DNA from: Hydra vulgaris
Taxonomy: Eukaryota; Cnidaria; Hydrozoa; Anthoathecata; Hydridae
Assembly (NCBI RefSeq): GCF_038396675.1
Contig: NC_088921.1
Location: 244,501 to 308,500 of the forward strand
Reading direction: 5' to 3'
Length of the DNA: 64,000 nt
In this document: positions 12,197-22,686 of the stretch, in pieces
How the letters are laid out: each line of letters opens with the position of its first letter
Numbering within the stretch: the first letter of the stretch is position 1
The notes under the pieces: model-generated
Told to the model about the DNA's origin: nothing
What the model saw: the letters and a program-made list of their open reading frames with translations, nothing else
The model's database searches: none
Program-made: the position numbers and the translations under genes

Positions 12197-13238
12197 AATT
12201 TTTTTTTTCAATTTAGGTTGATGGTGTGCTACATCACTGTGATTTGTTTTTGGGTGGTGTGAATGCTGGTGAACTTTTGATGAAAGCATTATATGATGAA
12301 AAGTTATATTTATTTTTGCATAGTTGTGGAATAGCAAACCTTAACGTAAAGAAGGTGATAAAAAATTTAGATAAAGCAAAACATGAAACTTTGTCAGATT
12401 TACCTGTGGCTCCCGGTCTTCTAATGGCTTTGATTAGTTTGTTTAATGAAAAACTTGACGCACTCTTTATGTTTGTGGATGTATGTTAAAGATAGTAATC
12501 ATTAATTTAAAATATATCCAATACATATTTTCAAGCAATTAATTGTGTTTCACTCATTTTATAATAACATGCAATGTAGTTACTAAAAGATATTTAGTAG
12601 TAAAAAAAATATGTTTAGGAGACAATGGATCAAACAGAATTGGTGCCAAGATCAAATTCTCCTCATCTATGTGTTTATGGTATGTTGAATTACAAGTTCT
12701 AATATGTTTTAAGATTTTGAAAATAATTTAAAAAAAAAAGGCTTGATCATTTTTATTTATATATATTTAAAATGGATTTTTGTTAGGTCAACTTGCATTC
12801 TTTTTTTAGGGAATTCGCTATTTACAGCAAATCGATTCATGCTGGTAATTGATTGCATTGTTGCAGTTGATGGAATGAACAATTTCATCAAGTCATTTTG
12901 TTGTTTATTTGCGAGTTTTTATATTTTCAATATACCATATCCAAAAGAAGCTTCATCAATATTAGAATTTTGTCAACGGTATATAATGCTTATATTATGT
13001 TTAATTAAATGTGTTTAATTTGTTTAAGGTTTACATAGTATTTGATGTTAATGATATTTATTGATGAGAATGTTTTTAAACGTCAATTGCTTATACATAT
13101 ATTATTGACCGTTCTAGTGCATTTTTCGGCATCAATCCTGAAAAAGGGAGCAAAGCAAGGCGAACGAAGAAGACTACAGCAATAAGCAAAGCTGTGCTGT
13201 CAATACTGCAGAAGTTTGCGAAATTTAATAATATTTGA
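10928..13238 (+). CDS. SAM-domain (SAMD3-like) accessory protein of the CACTA-like element, 7 exons, 488 aa
   Basis: Exons inferred from GT/AG sites: 10928-11126, 11222-11317, 11426-11982, 12217-12480, 12619-12679, 12810-12978 and 13118-13238. Their lengths sum to 1,467 bases, and every junction keeps phase, giving one open frame from ATG to TGA. Exon 1 looks like a sterile alpha motif: LWEIGVENETDLYLVKVDDL, then PIQQRKLLESW. The middle has WYLTFVLPWAKM, GERPLTAHRCAIIRIIMNDV and KYPKSFKDEYG, as in proteins annotated SAMD3-like in fish and cnidarians, many of which belong to CACTA-like elements. The C-terminus reads YIFNIPYPKEASS, then FFGINPEKGSK. It lies downstream of the transposase in the same orientation. 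The role is unknown; it may be the second mobility protein. It is the only fully open multi-exon gene in the window. Confidence 0.8.
12124..12193. repeat. AT microsatellite in intron 3 of the SAM-domain gene
   Basis: Near-perfect (AT)n immediately upstream of the exon 4 acceptor. Confidence 0.9.
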
Positions 13239-13767
13239 ATTTACCACGTTGCTAAACTTTTTAATATAACTTTGAAACAGCAATTTATTATATAGTTATT
13301 TATATTTATTTGTAAATTTCAAAAGTTTTACAATGATGTCTTTTATTTTATTTTTGAATTTAATTCATTATTAAACTCCTACTTACCAAATATAACTATT
13401 TATATAACGTTATATTGATATGTAAGAGATTTTAAATTTTCGTTTTATTTGAATTTATTTATATTCATTTAATTTATCTGAGTAACTATTTCTATTTAAT
13501 AACATGTAAGTAATGTAAAACTGAAAAGATTTTTAAAAATATGACGTGTTTTTGTTGCCATTAGCATATAAACAAACATATATGTTAATAGATATTTATA
13601 ATTGAAGATACAGTTAAAAAAAATGCAATTGAAATACAATTGAAATAAATGAAAAAATAAGACAAAATGAAACAGGCAAAACATTTTTGAAAATAGTAAA
13701 AATATATTTTGATTTAAGTTGTACAAAAAATATTTTACAACAAATGAGCGAGGCATTTCTGTAAATT
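13239..13767. other. 3' region of the CACTA-like element
   Basis: AT-rich sequence after the SAM-domain gene. No ORF with coding character is seen. Confidence 0.5.
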
Positions 13768-13952
13768 AATCACGGTACTATACCGTAATTCACGCTGTTT
13801 CATTACAGAATAATCACGGTATTCTACCGTAAAATAACGGCGTTTTACCGAGATTTCTTCACGGTGTTTTACCGTAAAATAATCACGGTACAATACCGGC
13901 ACTTATGGTTAACGGTATAGTACCGTGATTTTCACGGTAAAGTTTTACAGTG
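13768..13952. repeat. Right subterminal repeats and inverted end
   Basis: Repeated ACGGTA/TACCGT units lead into the terminal ACGGTAAAGTTTTACAGTG, the inverse of the left end. Confidence 0.75.
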
Positions 13953-13954
13953 TA

Positions 13955-14400
13955 TCCTCCAGCATTTTATTTCGTAATTACTCTATCTTTACACGATGTT
14001 ATCATTTTGAAAACTTTGATTTTGTATCCGTTAAATAATTGTATTTACATCAAAATAATGTGTTATTGTACATTAGTGATATATAGTGATATATGGAATA
14101 AACATTTGCAAAGTATTGTACATCAGTAATATATTATGGCAATTGTAATATTAAGAAGTTATATTTACAAAAGTAGCATAAAGTAAACGGCCTTTATTTG
14201 AACTGAATTCCTGAATTTACTTTTCTTTGATTAACATCATTTTTTAAAAGCTCATAAAAACATGTTAAGCATTAGGAGTTCAACTAAAAAGTTAAATTAT
14301 TTGTAACAATTTTTTTTATTGTTTTATAAATATAGATTAAGATACTAAGCTATTGGTTTGAATTTCCGAACATTCATTAAAACATCATGTTTTTTTTTAT
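13955..14400. other. Arm sequence without recognised gene
   Basis: Matched in the right arm by 25509-25953. No coding signal. Confidence 0.6.
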
Positions 14401-14533
14401 CATAGGCGGGCTGATCACTTGTCCTGCACGATAGTTGACAACGATTGCTCTTCCCGAGTAGCCCTTTCTTCTGAATTATGCCCTTCTTATTCGAATTTTT
14501 CCCTTCCCTTATCAAGGCCCCAGTCCGCCCCTG
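14401..14533 (-). mobile_element. hAT-like MITE, left-arm copy (32 bp shorter)
   Basis: Reverse complement of the 165-bp right-arm copy (25344-25508): CAGGGGCGGACTGG at one end, CCCGCCTATG at the other. This copy lacks a 32-bp G-rich and T-rich stretch, with short homology (CAAG) at the break. Confidence 0.6.
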
Positions 14534-15407
14534 TATTTTATTGATATGCAAACTAGTGTTTTTCTTTTAGAAGTAGCATATGAAACTTTTATGATCATAA
14601 AAACGTTATAATTATTTCAAAGAATTAGCAATATCATTTTTGACAGTTTTCATGTTGGAAATTCTCTATTAAATAAACCTACATTTTCATTTCGAATAAA
14701 TTAATACCTTTATTAAAATTTAACTTTTCCAAATAAACATTGATCAATTTAAAACAAAATTATTAATAGACATTCGTTTTAAAATAGTTCCGAGTAATTC
14801 CACGTCAAAACAACCAATTTTTTTTTTAAATGCAACCCTATGTCCTTAGATTTTTTTTATATTTTTACCATAGTTAGTACATTATAAAATAAGATAAATC
14901 CCAAAATTTCAAGGTCTAACTCCCAACGGTTCGTGAGTAATGGTTGTTTTAATTTTGGCTACTATTATTGTTTTGGTCATTTTCCGCCATTTTTAAATTT
15001 ACATTTCTCCTTATAAAACCAAGTCTATAAACATTTGAGTTCTAAAAATAAGTGACTTAGTTAATTTCTAGGTGAGGAATTTGAATATATAAATAAAAAA
15101 CTCATTTTATAATTAAAAAGTACCTAAATATCAATTATAAATATTAAAATAGTGGACACCTGCCCCAGTAAAATTTTTAGGTGTGCAGTAAATTTTTTAA
15201 GCCTAAAATTTCAAATTAGATCATTGTATGTTTGAAGAAAATTGTGTGAAAAAATCATTTCTGCCAAATACATAGTTTAAAAATTACATAAAAAATGTTA
15301 CAAAAAAAGCAAATATAGCATATTTCGCTTATCGTAGTATTTAAAATAAATAAAAATGATGCATACTTGAATTGATATACAATCTTTTATAATATATCCA
15401 TTAAAAA

Positions 15408-16460
15408 TTATTGATTTACAAATATATACTTATTAATTTTGTTAAAATCTTTTTTTGAAAGTTCATATTTGTCTGATATTATTGTTGGTGCACTTATTAA
15501 TGTTATTACATTGGTGATTGGTATCCAACAAAAATTATTCCTTTTCGGCCAGAAAAACTGTTCAGATGGACCGTGTGGATGCATAAACTTTATTTTTATA
15601 TCATTATATTCTTCATCTTTTTCTTCAACTACTGCAATTCACCAAAACAAGTTATATGTACATGCGTAATATTTGTATTTCTGCATTAGCTCAAAATTTA
15701 TTAAACTTAAATTTTGGTAGTTTGATTTTTTAGTTATCTTAATAGATTTTGGATTTATATTGTTACTAGTTTTTTTAAATAATATAGATGCTTTCGAAAC
15801 TGGTATGCAATGGTGAAATCCTCGACTTCCTGGTATTGTTTTTCCTTTCTCAAATCGTTTGTTTTATGTAGCTCTAACATTAACCAATCAATTTTAAAGA
15901 ACTTTATTGTGAGCGTTTTTTGAATGCAAAATTCAAACGTTGCATCGATTGTTAGTATTTGATTTTTCTTTGGACGTTTTTTTGCTGTTGTTCGTTTTAC
16001 TGTATCACCTATTGCATCACAAGAATATTTGCCATGACTGGTTGCAAAAAATATCCATTCAGCTAAAAAATCTTCTGAGTGATGGCATAGATTTTGAAAA
16101 TTTTCATACTGTCCTCCACATCCTTCAGAAAAGTAATACAATTTGAGAATTAAAGAAGGGTTTCTTTGATATAATTACATAAAAAATATTTTAAATCAAA
16201 TTACCTTTCATTTTTTTTTTATGCACTTTATAAACATTACAAAAATTGCCATTTTTCTTTTCAAATCTTTTTCCAAAGTAGTGAAAATGGTGATTACAAA
16301 TGCTGAATAGTTCTTCACATGCACGCAACTCAGATCTACATAAAATGTTTTGACGAGTATCAGTGTCTAGGTCATGTAGTAAAAAAATCTCTTTATTTCT
16401 AGAATATGAGGTTTTATGGCATTCTGACTTCAAAACTTTACCAATATCACATGAAATCAT
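15408..16460 (-). pseudogene. Sola-like transposase remnant, three exon blocks, core partly missing
   Basis: Block 1 (16460-16205) encodes a Cys/His-rich N-terminus with ICNHHFHYFGKRFEKK, then CNVYKVHKKKMKG before a GTAATT donor. Block 2 (about 16141-15755) has YFSEGCGGQYENFQNLCHH and AEWIFFATSHGKYSCDAIG-like sequence. Block 3 (15631-15408) has FMHPHGPSEQFFWP, then CWIPITNVITLISAP. These are the characteristic phrases of a transposase family I associate with Sola2-type elements. The segment that should lie between blocks 1 and 2, including the first catalytic Asp, is absent. The gene is therefore non-functional, and the element would need a helper. Confidence 0.6.
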
Positions 16461-16842
16461 TTTGATAATGAATTAAAAAATGTTATAATTGCAAATTTAA
16501 AAATGCACAAGTATTAATTACATTATTTATGTAGAACTAATTGCAACATTTAAATTAGATGAATATGTCTAAATTCAGCAATTAAACTTATTTTTTCAGT
16601 AATTAAACTGATAATTGGAAAAGAAAAGGAACCAAAGAACAAAAAGGAAACAAAAAATACATTAAAAAAACTTTCATAACTTGAGAACCACTTAGATTTA
16701 GATTTAGGTAGGAATTAACATTTTTTCCTAAAGTACTTTGGCAAAAATTGAAAAAAAAATCAGAGAATTTAGGGTTGTATGGCCTGGTTGTTTTGAAATG
16801 GAATTACTCTTAGGAAAAGAAATAAAAATTGCACGTTTAATT

Positions 16843-17456
16843 CAGGAGCGGATCCACGATTTTTTAGTGTTTGAGTTAAATAACTTCCAGGTAAGTTCTA
16901 TATTCCAAACCTTTGAATGTTCATACTTATGTCATTTAAAGATGTTTTGCAAAAATTTGCGCCGCAAAGAACTTGGGAACAAAAATACCCTAAAAATTAG
17001 AAAACTAAAACGTGGGGGAAATAAATTTTTTGAAATATGAATTCTAATATCCTAATCTAGGTAGAAATTTCTTTAAGGTAAAAAAATTTCATTGAAAATA
17101 ATGATTTGTTTAGAAATCATACCTAATTAAATAACCCCCCTCGTTTTGAGGGGGTTGTAAACTTTACATGGTTATACCTTCTTAATACCAAATGATTTTT
17201 TGACAAAATTTTAAAAATATGTACAATTTTTAGTCTTATTTAAGTAAGTAATTTTTCTGTTTGGAAAAATTAATTCCCTTCACGTTTGGGCGGATGATTT
17301 CTACTTTTTAGGGTATTTTTGTTCCCAGGCTCTTCGTAGCGCAATTTTTTGCAAACATCCTTAAATGACATAAGTATGAACATTCAAAGGTTTGGAGTAT
17401 AGAACTTAGCTGGAAGTTATTTAACTCAAACACCAAAAAATCGTGGTCCGCCCCTG
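16843..17456. mobile_element. Nested inverted-repeat element with CAGGGGCGGA-type ends
   Basis: The left end reads CAGGAGCGGATCCACGATTT. The right end, in reverse complement, reads CAGGGGCGGACCACGATTTT. Inverted similarity runs on for more than 150 bp (AACTTCCAG, CAAACCTTTGAATGTTC, GGGAACAAAAATACCC). The centre has a short stem CCCCCCTCGTTTTGAGGGGG near 17137-17156. hAT-like ends are suggested, but no clean 8-bp duplication is seen. Confidence 0.55.
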
Positions 17457-17980
17457 CAATTATATATACATTTTTAGTACAAAAGTAAAATATTTACAGA
17501 ACTATGTATTTGGCATAAATGATTTTTTCACACAATGTTCTTCAAACATACAATGACCTAATTTGAAATTTTAGGCTAAAAAAATTTACCGCACGCCTAA
17601 AAATTTTACAGTGGCAGGTGTCCATTATTTTAACATTTATAATTGATATTTAGATACTTTTTAATTATAAAATGAGTTTTTTATTTATATATTTAAATTC
17701 CTCATCTTGAGATTAACTAAGTCACTTATTTTTAGAATTCACACGTTTAAAGGCATGGTTTTATAAAGAGAAATGTAAAATTAAAAATGGCGGAAAATGA
17801 CCAAAACAATAATAGTAGCCAAAATTAAAACAACCATTACTCACGAACCGTTGGGAGTTAGACCTTGAAATTTTGGGATTTATCTTATTTTATAATGTAC
17901 TAACTATGGTAAAAATATAAAAAAAATCCAAAGACATAGGGTTACATGGCCTGGTTGTTTTGACATGGAATTACTCTTCC

Positions 17981-20381
17981 AGTACATAAAAACTACACTA
18001 ATGATCTTCTAAAATCAAATATCATATTTTCAAGCTTTGCTATTTATTCGCGTAAGTTGTGAACAAATTGCTAAACTTGCTTAGCTATTTGCGTAAAATT
18101 TAAAATATTTGGTACCAATGTATATATTGTTGCCGAAATAAAATCGTTCCTATTACGGCTCTACTAACTATCAATTTAAAAAATCGGAACGATTTCTCAA
18201 AAACTTGAACTATTTCTTCAGGAACTATTTTCTAGAAACAGGAACGATTTCTTATAAAATAGGAACGATTTCTTACGGGCACAAATCTTAATAACAAAAT
18301 CTTCTTTTTAATCATTGCAATTTAAGTATTAAAAAAACAAGTACAATATAAAAAAATAATCATTAAAAAATATGTATGCGTTTAAAATAAAAAAATTTGG
18401 TAAATAATAAATTTCAAACAAAAGAAAAAAATACCAAACACATTGGAACGTTGAGATTGTTGCTGCATAAGATTTTGTTTTAGTCATGGTTTAATAATTA
18501 TCAAAGTGTATTTAGTACTGGTTTTTGTAACTCAGTATATACTTATTTATCGATGCCTTATTTTTTTTTTAAGGTTGTCGTTTGTATGTCATTAATAATT
18601 TGCTCAGATTCAAAGAGACGATGACCTGATATTTTATTTTTATTGTTTAGCGGAAAGAAATTGTTAAAAATATTTTTTTAAAGTTGTTTTCAAATCTACT
18701 TTTAAAAAACATAAAACTTAAAGCTTCATTTACGATGATATTTTAATTTGGGGATGTCCATTAATATTGTCGACAAAATAGGGGAGGAGGAGGTCAGAAA
18801 CGTTTTGACAATTATTGACAGGGGAGGTCAAGAAAAGTTGACGTTTACAATAATAATTTTTTAAATAAATTTATTTACTTAAAAAAAGGACAATTAGGCA
18901 GCGTTTGTAGTTGTTTATAGCGTAGCATTTGTATTGGGGGTAGCGGTGTAATAAAATAAAGGTGATAAAGTTGTTTGATATCATCTAAGTTGTATTTTAT
19001 GTGGCCTTTCTTTTAATGTACTTTTTATAAAGTTTATTAAATTGGGCACCTTAATTTGATTTAATAATAAAGACAAATAAGATAATTACTCTTGAATAAA
19101 AAAAATGTCATTATATTGAGTCGATTTAAAACCTCGTGGTCTCTTAGCGCACTGTGAAATTACTTTGCGACATTTTTCTGATGTGTCTTTTTTTTTTTTT
19201 TTTTTGTAGTTTTTATCCATTTTTTTAAACAAAAAGAAAAAATGAAAAAACTTTCAATCCTCCTCATAACCAATACTGCGCAATCTTAAAATTTATTTAT
19301 TATTTATTAATTATTGGAAATTATCAAACTAACATTTAATTAAATAAATTAGTCGTTAATAGTTTTCAGGATTTTGTTATTTATAAGTATAAACCGCAAA
19401 TTGTAATTGATTGAGCTCGATTATTTTTTTTTTACCTGAGTTGGTTACTATTTTCTACCTGAATACATCGTAAATATTCTGAACTTTTTTAAGAAAGGAT
19501 ATACTTGAAAAACAAACGTTAAATTAGTTATAATTCGAGAGTTATACCTGTTTTTAAATCCTGTACATTTACGACCAATTTCAAATCTTCTTTGTTTCTC
19601 GAAAATATTAGAGCGAATTATGTATACTCAACTCTTTGGTTGCCCAAATGTATATAAAATAGTGAGCAAGGAGTTTTTAAATTTAACGGAATAGTTTAAG
19701 AAAAATAAACTTGGATACAAATAAAACAAAATACATTTTTTAAATAGATTAAAACTATGCTAATATCTTTTCGTGCAGCTCTGCAATGTATTTAAGATTA
19801 AAATTGTTCTAAGTAGACAAAGACGTTGCTGTCAGAATTATTTCGAATACAGGTTCACCCATTTTAAAGATCTATTCTAAAATAATATCTAAATGTTTTT
19901 CAACTAAACATTTATCAAATCCTTATTTTTATGTATTATCTTGGAAAGAAAAAAAATAACAATGTAGGAGAGACATGGGCATGATGATCTTAACAATTTA
20001 TGTTTTTTACTAATTTATTTTTAGGCATAAAAACTAATTTTAAGTGAACATCTTAAATTAGTCCTTAGTGGTATTAAATATATTAGCATTTACTTATTCA
20101 AATAAAAAAGATTAAAGTTAATCTTATTTTTTCATAACCTTAACTTAACATCTTGACTTTGGCCTGGGAAAAGAATTAAATAGTCTATTAGTTGGATTTT
20201 TTTTTCAACTATATTTAGGTGCCCCAAGACGTCCTTACGGTCTTCACGCCTCTTTCCTAACCAATGTCGCAAAACTTGCTCAGAGGTGGCAAGTTTTGCC
20301 ACCTCAGGCAAATACCTCTGGGAATTACAGTTGATTTTAGAAACACCTCAAGCCACTGACTTGTGGTGTTTCTAAAATTAT
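17981..20381. other. Inner part of the left arm
   Basis: Matched along its length by 22687-25085. Contains the MITE at 18131-18281 and no gene. The innermost 160 bp hold a small inverted motif pair (GAGGTGGCAAG-TTTTGCCACCTC). Confidence 0.7.
18131..18281. mobile_element. 151-bp MITE with repeated AGGAACGATTT motifs
   Basis: Ends TGCCGAAATAAAATCGTTCC and, inverted, TGCCCGTAAGAAATCGTTCC. Internal copies of GGAACGATTTCTTA recur. Partner at 24785-24935; a partial third copy at 62873-62945 shows that it is a dispersed family. Confidence 0.55.
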
Positions 20382-22686
20382 TTTCGTCATTAAAAACCTG
20401 TATTTTCTGGTTTATTTCTGCATATCTGATCATCCGCTATATATATTTAGTAGTTTATATATGATACTTTAATCAAGTCTTGATGCCAAATGTTTTTTTT
20501 AAATTTAGGATTAAAAACAACTTCAGGAATATCTTGAAAAAAATTGATTAAATTTAAAAAAAAAGAATTTAGCGAAATCTCGGTGATTATGAAAAAATAG
20601 CTGTTTAGTTTATAGTGATCTAAGTGAAAATGATGTCAAACCAATAAATCAGAAGATACGCGCCATTATCTTAGAGTTATTTTTCAAATCGGATGTGTCA
20701 AACTGCCATCTAATCGAATGGTATTGTACAAATGGTAAAAATCTACTCTAGTAAGGCAACTCTCGACAAATATTTTTAGGTTAAACGGGAGCTATTGTTA
20801 TAGATTTAATGGAAAAGGTTATCACCTGTACGTCATTAACTTCTAAAATTTCTTTGAATTAACAAAGAACATGATAAATCACGTTAAGAACTGACTGAAA
20901 GTTAAATCCAAAAGAATGAGCAAAAGCTAAACTGAGAAACAGGGAGAGCTGAGAACTGAGAAATGAAAACTGAGAAACTGAGAAACAAGGAGACGTTATA
21001 AGCAGAAGCAGAGAGAGTGAAGTGGTTGCTAAATGAAAAGACAAAAGAGACAAGACAAAAAAAAAAAACGCCTTCTTACTACGAGTATACTCGTAGTTGG
21101 CAAATAAAAGACGCCGACTTACTTAGAGTATACTCATAGTTTGCAGCAAACAGATTAAGGGTTACAGCCGTTTTAAAATTTAAAAAATTTTTTAAACTAT
21201 TGACGTGTGCGTATCTGAACATAGCGCCTTTTCCTAATATCGGAATAGTTTATAGAACTTAAGAAAAGTTCAGTTTCCGTCATATTCAGCAAAAAATCAG
21301 ATACTCTTTTAGTTTTATGCCTGAAATTAGACACCAATGAATGAACTTCTACCTAACTTTTTTAATTTTTTTTTTAATTATTTATTTTTAATCCTACTAC
21401 TTTAATGCACCTAATTATCTTCGAAGTCACCTGAGTTATTAACTTTAATACATGGCATGAAATTGTTGAAATATATCAGAATTTTTGTTATGCCATTATA
21501 TCATAACTTCGATTTAATCATAAGAAATTTTAATTCTCTAATTCTAAAATAAAAATAACATTAAAAAATAACGTAAAAAAAAAATAGAGGTAGATTTTTT
21601 TAAGTTTTTTTTCTAAAAAAGAACAAAAATTTTTTTTTGGCTTCACTAGAAATTTCTATACAATATACATGCCACTAATTTTACTTGAGCATTATTTTTT
21701 TATTCTTAATTTAATTTTGTCAAAATATTTATCAAATTTATATCGAAATTTATTAGATAGATTTAATTATATCGACAAAATTTAGAACAAATACGGGAAT
21801 CTTTTTTTATATATGAATCTAATTTTTTAGGAATGAATTTTGATGAAAATCTATCATGGATACAACATATAAAATCCATTGAAAAAAAAATCTCGAAAAC
21901 ATTGGCGTAATCTTTAGAGCAAAGACATTTTTAAATGTTAGGTCCTTAAAAAATTTAATTATTTTTTTATAAATAGTTATCTAACCTACAACAATATCGT
22001 ATAGGCAAGTACAAATCACACTAGGTCAAGAAAACTGTATTGAAAGAAAAAACATGCAGTTAGAATTGTATTTGGAGCTGGTAAAGCTGTTCCTTGTGAA
22101 CTTCTTTCACGTTGACTTGATGCCTTAAATATTCACAAACTTAACATCCATCTAGTTTTACAGTTTATGTATAAACAAAATGCGCACGGTCTCCAAAAAA
22201 TTTTAAAACTTATTTTGAAAAAATACACCATAAGTGTTCTACAAGTTTTTCCATAAATAAAACATTGTTGTTCCTAAATCTTATTCAAAACTGAGTTCTT
22301 ATTCGATTCAGAATCGCGGGCCATTTTTGTGGAAAAGTTTTTCGCAATAATAATGCCTTCTTCTTGCTCTGGTCATTAATTTTATTTGTAAACTTATGTA
22401 GGTTGTAAAATTTTTTCAACGGCAAAATATAATGTTCAAAAAAAATCTAGTAAGACCTAGTTTGAAATTACCTATAGCATTATACCCACCTCTGGGCAAG
22501 TTTGGCGATATCGGATAGCAAGGAGATGTGAACTTTCTTCTAAATACTCTTCCGCGATAAGTAAGGACTTCTTGGGGCATCTAAAAATAAAATAAATAAA
22601 TAAAAAGTAAACAGTAGCAAGAGATGCATTGGGTGGGGAAAATCCCCAAGCCTTGTTACTACTGTTTACTTTTTATTTATTTTTAG
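20382..22686. other. Spacer (loop) of the giant inverted repeat
   Basis: 2,305 bp between the arms. The first 1.4 kb is AT-rich without a gene. The second part holds LINE remains (21830-22330) and a LINE-like 3' tail with AAATAAAT repeats (22570-22600). A short inverted pair (AAAAAGTAAACAGTAG with its reverse complement near 22657) sits next to the right arm. Confidence 0.85.
21830..22330 (+). pseudogene. Decayed LINE reverse transcriptase tail
   Basis: Across several frames one reads NFDENLSWIQHIKSIEKKIS, then HAVRIVFGAGKAVPCELLS and LDALNIHKLNIHLVLQFMY, the C-terminal part of a CR1-like reverse transcriptase. Multiple frameshifts and stops are present. It lies in the palindrome spacer. Confidence 0.6.

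Larger units (their letters stand above)
6773..13952 (+). mobile_element. CACTA-like (CMC group) DNA transposon, 7,180 bp, TA duplication
   Basis: The inverted ends start CGCTGTAAAACTTTACCGTG at the left and CACTGTAAAACTTTACCGTG (reverse complement) at the right, similar for about 41 bp. The element is flanked by TA on both sides (6771-6772, 13953-13954). The other palindrome arm has the unoccupied site (AAAAC-TA-TCCTCC, TA at 25954-25955), so the borders are exact. It carries two genes on the + strand, a broken transposase (7700-10401) and an apparently intact SAM-domain accessory protein (10928-13238), plus palindromic subterminal repeats at both ends. Assignment to CACTA/Mirage/Chapaev rests on the transposase core and the CACTG end; the exact subgroup is uncertain. 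Confidence 0.85.
14792..17976 (-). mobile_element. Long-TIR DNA transposon, Sola-like, 3,185 bp, TTCC duplication
   Basis: Both ends start GAGTAATTCCA and remain inverted repeats for roughly 480 bp. TTCC flanks both sides (14788-14791, 17977-17980), and the right arm has a single TTCC at the unoccupied site (as GGAA, 25086-25089). A 4-bp duplication and a GAG terminus fit the Sola superfamily as I remember it; Chapaev-type is the alternative. The minus-strand gene inside (15408-16460) is incomplete. A further copy of the terminal sequence occurs internally at about 16763-16810, so the element has been rearranged. Confidence 0.7.
1584..20381. repeat. Left arm of a giant inverted repeat
   Basis: Read in reverse complement, this arm follows the right arm (22687-30461) in order: gene fragment, LINE 3' end, 12-bp minisatellite, fold-back element, hAT-like MITE, GTTCC-rich MITE, and an innermost block near 20221-20381. 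By eye, the innermost ~165 bp differ at one position, and the outer 490 bp differ by a few percent. The arm is 18.8 kb long because of two transposon insertions (6773-13952 and 14792-17976) and about 0.7 kb of extra minisatellite. Without these it is about 7.7 kb, like its partner. The outer junction is at AATCATAAC (1584). Confidence 0.95.

Noticed and set aside
20859-21053. Leu/Ser-rich minus-strand ORF in the palindrome spacer
   Set aside because: Arises from a GAGAAACTGAGAA-type purine-rich stretch; no coding evidence.
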